Shown here: in pieces, positions 24,792 through 38,334 of the stretch | Layout of the letters: every line of letters starts with the position of its first letter | Numbering within the stretch: position 1 is the first letter of the stretch | NCBI RefSeq assembly: GCF_029227915.1 | Contig: NC_079886.1 | Coordinates: 1,488,001-1,552,000, forward strand | From: Hydractinia symbiolongicarpus | Lineage: Eukaryota; Cnidaria; Hydrozoa; Anthoathecata; Hydractiniidae | Reading direction: 5' to 3' | DNA: 64,000 nucleotides | Program-made: the position numbers and the translations under genes | The notes under the pieces: generated by a model | Database searches by the model: none | The model's input: only the letters and a program-made list of their open reading frames with translations | What the model was told of the DNA's origin: nothing

Positions 24792-27700
24792 TAACTTCTT
24801 TAATTTAGCGTTTCATCAAAAATGAAAACATTTTTGAAAATTACAAGTCTCAGGCGTTTTAGTGGTGAAAAAATAATTTAAAAAATCGTTCGGGAAATGA
24901 GTTTACTCCCTGGGTACTTTTTTTATATACATTCGACTATACTGGCCGAGTACGGGATTTACGGGAAATCGTGGGTTTTCGTTTGCCGGCGATTAAACTT
25001 CTTTATTTAGCGTCTCATCAAAAATGAAAATATTTTTGAAAACTACAAGTCTCATGCGTTTTAGTGGTGAAAAAATCATATAAAAAATCGTTCGGAAAAT
25101 GAGTTTACTCCCTGGGTACTTTCTTTGTATACTCTTGACTATACGGGCAGAGTACGGGATTTACGGGAAATCGCGGGTTTTCGTTTGCCGGCGATTAAAC
25201 TTCTTTTATTCAGCGTCTGATCAAAAATGAAAATATTTTTAAAAACTACAAGTCTCATGCGTTTTAGTGGTGAAAAAATAATTTAAAAAATCGTTCTGAA
25301 AATCAGTTTACTCACAGGGTACTTTCTTTGTATACATTCGACTATATGGGGCCAAGCCCGGGATTTACAGGAATTCGCGGGTTTTCGTTTGCCGGCGATT
25401 AAACTTCTTTTATTCAGCGTCTCATCAAAAAAGAAAACATTTTTGAAAACTCCAAGTCTCATGCGTTTTAGTGGTGAAAAAATAATTTAAAAAACCATTC
25501 GGGAAATCAGTTTATTCCTTGGTACTTTTTTTGTATACTTTTGACTATACGGGCCGAGTACGGGATTTACGAGAAATCGCGGATTTTCGTTTGCCGGCGA
25601 TTAAACTTCTTTTATTCAGCGTCTCATCAAAAATGAAAATATTTTTGAAAACTACAAGCCTGATGCGTTTTAGTGGTGAAAAAATAATTTAAAAAATCGT
25701 TCGGGAAATGAATTTACTCCCTGGGTACTTTCTTTGTATACTTTTGACTATACGGGCCGAGTCCGGGATTTACGGGAAATCGCGGGTTTTCGTTTGCCGG
25801 CGATTAAACTTCTTTAATTTAGCGTTTCATCAAAAATGAAAACATTTTTGAAAATTACAAGTCTCAGGCGTTTTAGTGGTGAAAAAATAATTTAAAAAAT
25901 CGTTCGGGAAATGAGTTTACTCCCTGGGTACTTTTTTTATATACATTCGACTATACTGGCCGAGTACGGGATTTACGGGAAATCGTGGGTTTTCGTTTGC
26001 CGGCGATTAAACTTCTTTTATTTAGCGTCTCATCAAAAATGAAAGATTTTTGAAAACTACAAGTCTCATGCGTTTTAGTGGTGAAAAAATAATATAAAAA
26101 ATCGTTCGGGAAATGAGTTTACTCCCTGGGTACTTTCATTGTATACTCTTGACTATACGGGCAGAGTACGGCATTTACGGGAAATCGCGGGTTTTCGTTT
26201 GCCGGCGATTAAACTTCTTTTATTCAGCGTCTGATCAAAAATGAAAATATTTTTAAAAACTACAAGTGTCATGCGTTTTTGTGGTGAAAAAATAATTTAA
26301 AAAATCGTACTGAAAATGAGTTTACTCACAGGGTACTTTCTTTGTATACATTCGACCATATATGGGCCAAGAACGGGATTTACAGGAAATCGCGGGTTTT
26401 CGTTTGCCGGCAATTAAACTTCTTTTATTCAGCGTCTGATCAAAAATGAAAACATTTTTGAAAACTACAAGTCTCATGCGTTTTAGTGGTGAAAAAATAA
26501 TTTAAAAAATCGTTCGGGAAATGAGTTTACTCCCTGGGTACTTTCTTTGTATACTTTTGACTATACGGGCCGAGTACGGGATGTACGGGAAATCGCGGGG
26601 TTTCGTTTGCCGGCGATTAAACTTCTTTTATTCAGCGTCTCATCAAAAATGAAAATATTTTTGAAAACTACAAGTCTCATTCGTTTTAGTGGTGAAAAAA
26701 TAATTTAAAAAATCGTTCGGGAAATGAATTTACTCCCTGGGTACTTTCTTTGTATACTTTTGACTATACGGGCCGAGTCCGGGATTTACGGGAAATCGCG
26801 GGTTTTCGGTTGCCGGCGATTAAACTTCATTTATTTAGCGTCTCATCAAAAATGAAAACATTTTTGAAAACTCCAAGTCTCGTGCATTTTAGTGGTGAAA
26901 AAATAATTTAAAAAATCGTTCTGAAAATGAGTTTACTCACAGGGTACTTTCTTTGTATTCATTCGACTATAGGGGCAAAGCCCGGGGTTTACAGGAAATC
27001 GTGGGTTTTCGTTTGCCGGCGATTAAACTTCTTTTATTCAGCGTCTCATCAAAAATGAAAACATTTTTGAAAACTACAAGTCTCATGCGTTTTAGTGGTG
27101 AAAAAATAATTTAAAAAACCATTCGGGAAATCAGTTTACTTCCTTGGTACTTTTTTTGTATACTTTTGACTATACGGGCCGAGTACGGGATTTACGGGAA
27201 ATCGCGGATTTTCGTTTGCCGGCGATTAAACTTCTTTTATTCAGCGTCTCATCAAAAATGAAAATATTTTTGAAAACTACAAGCCTGATGCGTTTTAGTG
27301 GTGAAAAAATAATTTAAAAAATCGTTCGGGAAATGAATTTACTCCCTGGGTACTTTCTTTGTATACTTTTGACTATACGGGCCGAGTCCGGGATTTACGG
27401 GAAATCGCGGGTTTTCGTTTGCCGGCGATTAAACTTCTTTAATTTAGCGTTTCATCAAAAATGAAAACATTTTTGAAAATTACAAGTCTCAGGCGTTTTA
27501 GTGGTGAAAAAATAATTTAAAAAATCGTTCGGGAAATGAGTTTACTCCCTGGGTACTTTTTTTATATACATTCGACTATACTGGCCGAGTACGGGATTTA
27601 CGGGAAATCGTGGGTTTTCGTTTGCCGGCGATTAAACTTCTTTTATTCAGCGTCTGATCAAAAATGAAAATATTTTTAAAAACTACAAGTCTCATGCGTT

Positions 27701-27967
27701 TTAGTGGTGAAAAAATAATTTAAAAAATCGTTCTGAAAATCAGTTTACTCACAGGGTACTTTCTTTGTATACATTCGACTATATGGGGCCAAGCCCGGGA
27801 TTTACAGGAATTCGCGGGTTTTCGTTTGCCGGCGATTAAACTTCTTTTATTCAGCGTCTCATCAAAAACGAAAACATTTTTGAAAACTCCAAGTCTCATG
27901 CGTTTTAGTGGTGAAAAAATAATTTAAAAAACCATTCGGGAAATCAGTTTACTTCCTTGGTACTTTT
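24792..27967 (+). repeat. Mosaic satellite segment with 4- and 5-monomer echoes
   Basis: About 15 monomers in which the CAGGCG monomer (24851, 25865, 27490) recurs at about 5 and 8 monomers, and again at 28303 (4 monomers on). Members repeat known types: CGTCTGATC with TGAAAATCAG and GGAATTCGCG, AACCATTCGGGAAATCAG with TTCCTTGGTAC, GCGGATTTTCG with CCTGATGCG, and TATATACATTCG. Small deletions include CTTCTTTATTTAG near 25001 and ATGAAAGATTTTTG at 26041. No non-satellite sequence is present. Confidence 0.75.
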
Positions 27968-30900
27968 TTTGTATACTTTTGACTATACGGGCCGAGTACG
28001 GGATTTACGGGAAATCGCGGATTTTCGTTTGCCGGCGATTAAACTTCTTTTATTCAGCGTCTCATCAAAAATGAAAATATTTTTGAAAACTACAAGCCTG
28101 ATGCGTTTTAGTGGTGAAAAAATAATTTAAAAAATCGTTCGGGAAATGAATTTACTCCCTGGGTACTTTCTTTGTATACTTTTGACTATACGGGCCGAGT
28201 CCGGGATTTACGGGAAATCGCGGGTTTTCGTTTGCCGGCGATTAAACTTCTTTAATTTAGCGTTTCATCAAAAATGAAAACATTTTTGAAAATTACAAGT
28301 CTCAGGCGTTTTAGTGGTGAAAAAATAATTTAAAAAATCGTTCGGGAAATGAGTTTACTCCCTGGGTACTTTTTTTATATACATTCGACTATACTGGCCG
28401 AGTACGGGATTTACGGGAAATCGTGGGTTTTCGTTTGCCGGCGATTAAACTTCTTTTATTTAGCGTCTCATCAAAAATGAAAGATTTTTGAAAACTACAA
28501 GTCTCATGCGTTTTAGTGGTGAAAAAATAATATAAAAAATCGTTCGGGAAATGAGTTTACTCCCTGGGTACTTTCATTGTATACTCTTGACTATACGGGC
28601 AGAGTACGGCATTTACGGGAAATCGCGGGTTTTCGTTTGCCGGCGATTAAACTTCTTTTATTCAGCGTCTGATCAAAAATGAAAATATTTTTAAAAACTA
28701 CAAGTCTCATGCGTTTTAGTGGTGAAAAAATAATATAAAAAATCGTTCTGAAAATCAGTTTACTCACACGGTACTTTCTTTGTATACATTCGACTATATG
28801 GGGCCAAGCCCGGGATTTACAGGAATTCGCGGGTTTTCGTTTGCCGGCGATTAAACTTCTTTTATTCAGCGTCTCATCAAAAAAGAAAACATTTTTGAAA
28901 ACTACAAGTCTTATGCGTTTTAGTGGTGAAAAAATAATTTAAAAAATCATTCGGGAAATCAGCTTACTCCCTGGGTACTTTTTTTGTATACTTTTGACTA
29001 TACGGACCGAGTACGGGATTTACGGGAAATCGGGGGTTTTCGTTTGCCGGCGATTAAACTTCTTTTATTCAGCGTCTCATCAAAAATGAAAATAATTTTG
29101 AAAACTACAAGTCTCATGCGTTTTAGTGGTGAAAAAATAAATTAAAAAATCGTTCGGGAAATGAGTTTACTCCCTGGGTACTTTCTTTGTATACTTTTGA
29201 CTATACAGGCCGAGTACGGAAATTACGGGAAATCGCGGGTTTTCGTTTGCCGGCGATTAAACTTCTTTTATTTAGCTTCTCATCAAAAATGAAAACATTT
29301 TTGAAAATTACAAGTCTCATTCGTTTTAGTGGTGAAAAAATAATTTAAAAAATCGTTCCGGAAATGAGTTTACTCCTTGAGTACTTTCTTTGTATACTTT
29401 TGACTATACGGGCCGAGTACCGGATTTACGGGAAATCGCGGGTTTTCGTTTGCCGGCGATTAAACTTTTTTTATTCAGCGTCTTATCAAAAATGAAAACA
29501 TTTTTGAAAACTACAAGTGTCATGCGTTTTTGTGGTGAAAAAATAATTTAAAAAATCGTTCTGAAAATGAGTTTACTCACAGGGTACTTTCTTTGTATAC
29601 ATTCGACTATATGGGCCAAGCCCGGGATTTACAGGAAATCGCGGGTTTTCGTTTGCCGGCAATTAAACTTCTTTTATTCAGCGTCTGATCAAAAATAAAA
29701 ACATTTTTGAAAACTACAAGCCTCATGCGTTTTAGTGGTGAAAAAATAATTTAAAAAATCGTTCGGGAAATGAGTTTACTCCCTGGGTACTTTCTTTGTA
29801 TACTTTTGACTATACGGGCCGAGTACGGGATTTACGGGAAATCGCGGATTTTCGTTTGCCGGCGATTAAAGTTCTTTTATTCAGCGTCTCATCAAAAATG
29901 AAAATATTTTTGAAAACTACAAGCCTGATGCGTTTTAGTGGTGAAAAAATAATTTAAAAAATCGTTCGGGAAATGAATTTACTCCCTGGGTACTTTCTTT
30001 GTATACTTTTGACTATACGGGCCGAGTCCGGGATTTACGGGAAATCGCGGGTTTTCGTTTGCCGGCGATTAAACTTCTTTAATTTAGCGTTTCATCAAAA
30101 ATGAAAACATTTTTGAAAATTACAAGTCTCAGGCGTTTTAGTGGTGAAAAAATAATTTAAAAAATCGTTCGGGAAATGAGTTTACTCCCTGGGTACTTTT
30201 TTTATATACATTCGACTATACTGGCCGAGTACGGGATTTACGGGAAATCGTGGGTTTTCGTTTGCCGGCGATTAAACTTCTTTTATTTAGCGTCTCATCA
30301 AAAATGAAAGATTTTTGAAAACTACAAGTCTCATGCGTTTTAGTGGTGAAAAAATAATATAAAAAATCGTTCGGGAAATGAGTTTACTCCCTGGGTACTT
30401 TCATTGTATACTCTTGACTATACGGGCAGAGTACGGCATTTACGGGAAATCGCGGGTTTTCGTTTGCCGGCGATTAAACTTCTTTTATTCAGCGTCTGAT
30501 CAAAAATGAAAATATTTTTAAAAACTACAAGTCTCATGCGTTTTAGTGGTGAAAAAATAATATAAAAAATCGTTCTGAAAATCAGTTTACTCACAGGGTA
30601 CTTTCTTTGTATACATTCGACTATATGGGGCCAAGCCCGGGATTTACAGGAATTCGCGGGTTTTCGTTTGCCGGCGATTAAACTTCTTTTATTCAGCGTC
30701 TCATCAAAAAAGAAAACATTTTTGAAAACTACAAGTCTTATGCGTTTTAGTGGTGAAAAAATAATTTAAAAAATCATTCGGGAAATCAGCTTACTCCCTG
30801 GGTACTTTTTTTGTATACTTTTGACTATACGGACCGAGTACGGGATTTACGGGAAATCGGGGGTTTTCGTTTGCCGGCGATTAAACTTCTTTTATTCAGC

Positions 30901-31658
30901 GTCTCATCAAAAATGAAAATAATTTTGAAAACTACAAGTCTCATGCGTTTTAGTGGTGAAAAAATAAATTAAAAAATCGTTCGGGAAATGAGTTTACTCC
31001 CTGGGTACTTTCTTTGTATACTTTTGACTATACAGGCCGAGTACGGAAATTACGGGAAATCGTGGGTTTTCGTTTGCCGGCGATTAAACTTCTTTTATTT
31101 AGCTTCTCATCAAAAATGAAAACATTTTTGAAAATTACAAGTCTCATTCGTTTTAGTGGTGAAAAAATAATTTAAAAAATCGTTCCGGAAATGAGTTTAC
31201 TCCTTGAGTACTTTCTTTGTATACTTTTGACTATACGGGCCGAGTACCGGATTTACGGGAAATCGCGGGTTTTCGTTTGCCGGCGATTAAACTTTTTTTA
31301 TTCAGCGTCTTATCAAAAATGAAAACATTTTTGAAAACTACAAGTGTCATGCGTTTTTGTGGTGAAAAAATAATTTAAAAAATCGTTCTGAAAATGAGTT
31401 TACTCACAGGGTACTTTCTTTGTATACATTCGACTATATGGGCCAAGCCCGGGATTTACAGGAAATCGCGGGTTTTCGTTTGCCGGCAATTAAACTTCTT
31501 TTATTCAGCGTCTGATCAAAAATAAAAACATTTTTGAAAACTACAAGCGTCATGCGTTTTAGTGGTGAATAAATAATTTAAAAAATCGTTCGGGAAATGA
31601 GTTTACTCCCTGGGTACTTTCTTTGTATACTTTTGACTATACGGGCCGAGTACGGGAT
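27968..31658 (+). repeat. Tandem 9-monomer duplication (1827 bp)
   Basis: Bases 27968-29831 match 29795-31658 at offset exactly 1827 bp (9 x 203). Shared private marks include ATGAAAGATTTTTG (28479, 30306), AATCGGGGG and CAAAAATAAAAACATT. Differences noticed are CACACGG versus CACAGGG near 28768, AAACTTC versus AAAGTTC near 29868, ATCGCGGG versus ATCGTGGG near 31060, AGCCTCATG versus AGCGTCATG near 31546, and GAAAAAATAA versus GAATAAATAA near 31568. The junction lies within 29795-29831. Confidence 0.9.
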
Positions 31659-32960
31659 GTACGGGAAATCGCGGGTTTTCGTTTGCCGGCGATTAAACTT
31701 CTTTTATTCAGCGTCTCATCAAAAATGAAAATATTTTTGAAAACTACAAGTCTCTTGCGTTTTTGTGGTGAAAAAATAATTTAAAAAATCGTTCGGGAAA
31801 TGAGTTTACTCCCTGGGTACTTTCTTTGTATACTTTTGACTATACGGGCCGAGTCCGGGATTTACGGGAAATCGCGGGTTTTTGTTTGCCGGCGATTAAA
31901 CTTCTTTTATTCAGCGTCTCATCAAAAATGAAAATATTTTTGAAAACTACAAGTTTTATGCGTTTTAGTGGTGAAAAAATAATTTAAAAAATCGTTCGGG
32001 AAATGAATTTACTCCCTGGGTACTTTCTTTGTATACTTTTGACTATACGGGCCGAGTCCGGGATTTACGGGAAATCGCGGGTTTTGGTTTGCCGGCGATT
32101 AAACTTCTTTAATTTAGCGTTTCATCAAAAATGAAAACATTTTTGAAAAACTACAAGTCTCATGCGTTTTTGTGGTGAAAAAATAACTTAAAAAATCGTT
32201 CGGGAAATGAGTTTACTCCCTGGGTACTTTCTTTGTATACTTTTGACTATATGGGCCGAGTACGGGATTTACGGGAAATCGCGGGTTTTCGTTTGCCGGC
32301 GATTAAACTTCTTTTATTTAGCGTCTCATCAAAAATGAAAATAATTTTTGAAAACTACAAGTCTCATGCGTTTTAGTGGTGAAAAAATAATTTAAAAAAT
32401 CGTTCGGGAAATGAGTTTACTCCCTGGCTACTTTCTATGTATACTTTTGACTATACGGGCCGAGTACGGAAATTACGGGAAATCGCGGGTTTTCGTTTGC
32501 CGGCGATTAAACTTCTTTTATTTAGCGTCTCATCAAAAATGAAAACATTTTTAAAAACTACAAGTCTCATGCGTTTTAGTGGTGAAAAAATAATTTAAAA
32601 ATCGTTCGGGAAATGAGTTTACTCCCTGGGTACTTTCTTTGTATACTTTTAACTATACGGGCCAAGCCCGAGATTTACAGGAAATCGCGGTTTTTCGTTT
32701 GCCGGCGATTAAACTTTTTTTATTCAGCGTCTTATCAAAAATGAAAACATTTTTGAAAACTACAAGTGTCATGCGTTTTTGTGGTGAAAAAATAATTTAA
32801 AAAATCGTACTGAAAATGAGTTTACTCACAGGGTACTTTCTTTGTATACATTCGACCATATATGGGCCAAGCCCGGGATTTACAGGAAATCCCGGGTTTT
32901 CGTTTGCCGGCAATTAAACTTCTTTTATTCAGCGTCTGATCAAAAATGAAAACATTTTTG
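31659..32960 (+). repeat. Satellite monomers between duplications
   Basis: About six monomers resembling those at 20090-21600, with TCTCTTGCGTTTTTG, the GGTTTTGGTTTG monomer, AATAACTTAAAA, TTTCTATGTATAC and ACCATATATGGG in the same order but with one or two members missing. One member reads CCTGGCTACTTT near 32424 and another CCCGAGATTTAC near 32667. No local tandem higher-order unit was recognised here and no non-satellite sequence is present. Confidence 0.72.
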
Positions 32961-34650
32961 AAAACTACAAGTCTCATGCGTTTTAGTGGTGAAAAAATAA
33001 TTTAAAAAATCGTTCGGGAAATGAGTTTACTCCCTGGGTACTTTCTTTGTATACTTTTGACTATACGGGCCGAGTACGGGATGTACGGGAAATCGCGGGG
33101 TTTCGTTTGCCGGCGATTAAACTTCTTTTATTCAGCGTCTCATCAAAAATGAAAATATTTTTGAAAACTACAAGTCTCATTCGTTTTAGTGGTGAAAAAA
33201 TAATATAAAAAATCGTTCAGGAAATGAGTTTACTCCCTGGGTACTTTCTTTGTATACTTTTGACTATATGGGCCGAGTACGGGATTTACGGGAAATCGCG
33301 GGTTTTCGTTTGCCGGCGATTAAACTTCTTTTATTCAGCGTCTGATCAAAAATGAAAATATTTTTAAAAACTACAAGTCTCATGCGTTTTAGTGGTGAAA
33401 AAATAATTTAAAAAATCGTTCTGAAAATCAGTTTACTCACAGGGTACTTTCTTTGTATACATTCGACTATATGGGGCCAAGCCCGGGATTTACAGGAATT
33501 CGCGGGTTTTCGTTTGCCGGCGATTAAACTTCTTTTATTCAGCGTCTCATCAAAAAAGAAAACATTTTTGAAAACTACAAGTCTTATGCGTTTTAGTGGT
33601 GAAAAAATAATTTAAAAAATCATTCGGGAAATCAGCTTACTACCTGGGTACTTTTTTTGTATACTTTTGACTATACGGACCGAGTACGGGATTTACGGGA
33701 AATCGCGGGTTTTCGTTTGCCGGCGATTAAACTTCTTTTATTTAGCGTCTCATCAAAAATGAAAACATTTTTAAAAACTACAAGTCTCATGCGTTTTAGT
33801 GGTGAAAAAATAATTTAAAAAATCGTTCGGGAAATGAGTTTACTCCCTGGGTACTTTCTTTGTATACTTTTGACTATACGGGCCGAGTACGGGATGTACG
33901 GGAAATCGCGGGGTTTCGTTTGCCGGCGATTAAACTTCTTTTATTCAGCGTCTCATCAAAAATGAAAATATTTTTGAAAACTACAAGTCTCATTCGTTTT
34001 AGTGGTGAAAAAATAATATAAAAAATCGTTCAGGAAATGAGTTTACTCCCTGGGTACTTTCTTTGTATACTTTTGACTATATGGGCCGAGTACGGGATTT
34101 ACGGGAAATCGCGGGTTTTCGTTTGCCGGCGATTAAACTTCTTTTATTCAGCGTCTGATCAAAAATGAAAATATTTTTAAAAACTACAAGTCTCATGCGT
34201 TTTAGTGGTGAAAAAATAATTTAAAAAATCGTTCTGAAAATCAGTTTACTCACAGGGTACTTTCTTTGTATACATTCGACTATATGGGGCCAAGCCCGGG
34301 ATTTACAGGAATTCGCGGGTTTTCGTTTGCCGGCGATTAAACTTCTTTTATTCAGCGTCTCATCAAAAAAGAAAACATTTTTGAAAACTACAAGTCTTAT
34401 GCGTTTTAGTGGTGAAAAAATAATTTAAAAAATCATTCGGGAAATCAGCTTACTACCTGGGTACTTTTTTTGTATACTTTTGACTATACGGACCGAGTAC
34501 GGGATTTACGGGAAATCGCGGGTTTTCGTTTGCCGGCGATTAAACTTCTTTTATTTAGCGTCTCATCAAAAATGAAAACATTTTTAAAAACTACAAGTCT
34601 CATGCGTTTTAGTGGTGAAAAAATAATTTAAAAAATCGTTCGGGAAATGA
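32961..34650 (+). repeat. Tandem 4-monomer duplication (813 bp)
   Basis: Bases 32961-33837 match 33774-34650 at offset 813 bp (4 x 203 plus 1). Shared marks are CGTTCAGGAAATGAG, CTTACTACCTGGG, GGAATTCGCG and CGGGGTTTCG. The junction lies within 33774-33837. The extra base comes from the ATATGGGGCC type B member, which is 204 bp. The last two members are repeated again just to the right (about 34658-34984, offset 407 bp), so at least two exchanges happened here. Confidence 0.87.
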
Positions 34651-36470
34651 ATTTACTCGCAGGGTACTTTCTTTGTATACATTCGACTATATGGGGCCAA
34701 GCCCGGGATTTACAGGAATTCGCGGGTTTTCGTTTGCCGGCGATTAAACTTCTTTTATTCAGCGTCTCATCAAAAAAGAAAACATTTTTGAAAACTACAA
34801 GTCTTATGCGTTTTAGTGGTGAAAAAATAATTTAAAAAATCATTCGGGAAATCAGCTTACTACCTGGGTACTTTTTTTGTATACTTTTGACTATACGGAC
34901 CGAGTACGGGATTTACGGGAAATCGCGGGTTTTCGTTTGCCGGCGATTAAACTTCTTTTATTTAGCGTCTCATCAAAAATGAAAATAATTTTGAAAACTA
35001 CAAGTCTCATGCGTTTTAGTGGTGACAAAATAATTTAAAAAATCGTTCGGGAAATGAATTTACTCCCTGAGTACTTTCTTTGTATACTTTTGACTATACG
35101 GGCCGAGTACGGGATTTACGGGAAATCGCGGGTTTTCGTTTGCCGGCGATTAAGCTTCTTTTATTCAGCGTCTCATCAAAAATGAAAATATTTTTGAAAA
35201 CTACAAGTCTCATTCGTTTTAGTGGTGAAAAAATAATTTAAAAAATCGTTCGGGAAATGAATTTACTCCCTGGGTACTTTCTTTGTATACTTTTGACTAT
35301 ACGGGTCGAGTACCGGATTTACGGGAAATCGCGGGTTTTCGTTTGCCGGCGATTAAACTTCTTTTATTCAGCGTCTTATCAAAAATGAAAACAATTTTGA
35401 AAACTACAAGTCTCATGCGTTTTAGTGGTGAAAAAATAATTTAAAAAATCGTTCAGGAAATGAGTTTACTCCCTGGGTACTTTCTTTGTATACTTTTGAC
35501 TATACGGGCCGAGTACGGGATTTACGGGAAATCGCGGGTTTTCGTTTGCCGGCGATTAAACTTCTTTTATTCAGCGTCTCATCAAAAATGAAAATAATTT
35601 TGAAAACTGCAAGTCTCATGCGTTTTAGTGGTGAAAAAATAATTTAAAAAATCGTTCGGGAAATGAATTTACTCGCAGGGTACTTTCTTTGTATACATTC
35701 GACTATATGGGGCCAAGCCCGGGATTTACAGGAATTCGCGGGTTTTCGTTTGCCGGCGATTAAACTTCTTTTATTCAGCGTCTCATCAAAAAAGAAAACA
35801 TTTTTGAAAACTACAAATCTTATGCGTTTTAGTGGTGAAAAAATAATTTAAAAAATCATTCGGGAAATCAGCTTACTACCTGGGTACTTTTTTTGTATAC
35901 TTTTGACTATACGGACCGAGTACGGGATTTACGGGAAATCGCGGGTTTTCGTTTGCCGGCGATTAAACTTCTTTTATTCAGCGTCTCATCAAAAATGAAA
36001 ATAATTTTGAAAACTACAAGTCTCATGCGTTTTAGTGGTGACAAAATAATTTAAAAAATCGTTCGGGAAATGAATTTACTCCCTGAGTACTTTCTTTGTA
36101 TACTTTTGACTATACGGGCCGAGTACGGGATTTACGGGAAATCGCGGGTTTTCGTTTGCCGGCGATTAAGCTTCTTTTATTCAGCGTCTCATCAAAAATG
36201 AAAATATTTTTGAAAACTACAAGTCTCATTCGTTTTAGTGGTGAAAAAATAATTTAAAAAATCGTTCGGGAAATGAATTTACTCCCTGGGTACTTTCTTT
36301 GTATACTTTTGACTATACGGGTCGAGTACCGGATTTACGGGAAATCGCGGGTTTTCGTTTGCCGGCGATTAAACTTCTTTTATTCAGCGTCTTATCAAAA
36401 ATGAAAACAATTTTGAAAACTACAAGTCTCATGCGTTTTAGTGGTGAAAAAATAATTTAAAAAATCGTTC
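34594..36470 (+). repeat. 5-monomer-offset duplication (1016 bp)
   Basis: Bases 34594-35454 match 35610-36470 at offset 1016 bp (5 x 203 plus 1), with one different monomer (AATAATTTTGAAAACTGCAAG) lying between the shared parts. Shared marks are CTCGCAGGG followed by CATTCGAC, GTGACAAAATAA and a GATTAAGCTTC variant (HindIII site) at 35152 and 36168. Differences noticed are CAAGTCTTATG versus CAAATCTTATG near 35815 and TATTTAGCG versus TATTCAGCG near 35974. Confidence 0.85.
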
Positions 36471-38334
36471 TGAAAATCAGTTTACTCACAGGGTACTTTA
36501 TTTGTATACATTCGACTATATGGGGCCAAGCCCGGGATTTACAGATAATCGCGCGTTTTCGTTTCCCGGCGATTAAACTCCTTTTATTCAGCGTCTCGTC
36601 AAAAATGAAAACATTTTTGAAAACTACAAGTCTTATGCGTTTTAGTGGTGAAAAAATAATTTAAAAAATCATTCGGGAAATCAGTTTACTCTCTGGGTAC
36701 TTTTTTGTGTACTTTTGACTATACGGGCCGAGTACGGGATTTACGGGAAATCGCGGGTTTTCGTTTGCCGGCGATTAAACTTCTTTTATTCAGCGTCTCA
36801 TCAAAAATGAATATAATTTTGAAAACTGCAAGTCTCATGCGTTTTAGTGGTGAAAAAATAATTTAAAAAATCGTTCGGGAAATGAATTTACTCGCAGGGT
36901 ACTTTCTTTGTATACTTTTGACTATACGGGCCGAGTCCGGGATTTACGGGAAATCGCGGGTTTTTGTTTGCCGGCGATTAAACTTCTTTTATTTAGCGTC
37001 TCATCAAAAATGAAAACATTTTTGAAAAGTACAAGTCTCATGCGTTTTAGTGGTGAAAAAATAATTTAAAAAATCGTTCGGGAAATGAGTTTACTCCTTG
37101 AGTACTTTCTTTGTAAACTTTTGACTATACGGGGCTAGTACCGGATTTACGGGAAATCGCAGGTTTTCGTTTGCCGGCGATTAAACTACTTTTATTCAGC
37201 GTCTTATCAAAAATGAAAACATTTTTGAAAACTAAAAGTCTCATGCGTTTTAGTGGTGAAAAAATAATTTAAAAAATCGTTCTGAAAATCAGTTTACTCA
37301 CAGGGTACTTTCTTTGTATACATTCGACTATAGGGGCCAAGCCCGGGATTTACAGGAAATCGCGGGTTTTCGTTTGCCGGCAATTAAACTTCTTTTATTT
37401 AGCGTCTCATCAAAAATGAAAATATTTTTAAAAACTACAAGTCTCATGGGTTTTAGTGGTGAAAAAATAATTTAAAAAATCGTTCGGGAAATGCGTTTAC
37501 TCCCTGGGTACTTTCTTTGTATACTTTTGACTATACGGGCCAAGCCCGGGATTTACAGGAAATCGCGGGTTTTCGTTTGCCGGCCAATAAACTTCTTTTA
37601 TTCAGCCTCTCATCAAAAATGAAAACATTTTGGAAAACTACAAGTCTCATGCGTTTTAGTGGTAAAAAAATAATTTAAAAAATCATTCGGGAAATCAGTT
37701 TACTCCCTGGGTCCTTTTTTTGTGTACTTTTGACTATACGGGCCGAGTACGGGATTTACGGGAAATCGCGGGTTTTCGTTTGCCGGCAATTAAACTTCTT
37801 TTATTCAGCGTCTCATCAAAAATGAAAACATTTTTGAAAACTACAAGTCTCATGCGTTTTAGTGGTCAAAAAATAATTTAAAAAATCGTTCGGGAAATGA
37901 GTTTACTCCCTGGGTACTTTCTTTGTATACTTTTGACTATACGGGCAGAGTACGGGATTTACGGGAAATCGCGGGTTTTCGTTTGCCGGCGATTAAACTT
38001 CTTTTATTCAGCGTCTGATCAAAAATGAAAATATTTTTAAAAACTACAAGTCTCATTCGTTTTAGTGGTGAAAAAATAATTTAAAAAATCGTTCGGGAAA
38101 TGAGTTTACTCCCTGAGTACTTTTTTTATATACATTCGACTATACTGGCCGAGTACGGGATTTACGGGAAATCGTGGGTTTTCGTTTGCCGCCGATTAAA
38201 CTTCTTTTATTTAGCGTCTCATCAAAAATGAAAATATTTTTGAAAACTACAAGTCTCATGCGTTTTAGAGGTGAAAAAATAATTTAAAAAATCGTTCGGG
38301 AAATGAGTTTACTCCCTGGGTACTTTCTTTGTAT
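36471..38334 (+). repeat. Diverse satellite monomers, no local HOR found
   Basis: About nine monomers with an unusual number of private changes: TACAGATAATCGCGCG near 36541, ATGAATATAATTTTG near 36808, CTTTGTAAACTTTTG near 37109, GGGGCTAGTACC near 37131, CTAAAAGTCTC, ATGGGTTTTAG, CCGGCCAATAAACTTC and GTGGTCAAAAAATAA. The CTGGGTCC member near 37710 begins the series that becomes a 3-monomer unit at 38335. No non-satellite sequence is present. Confidence 0.75.
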
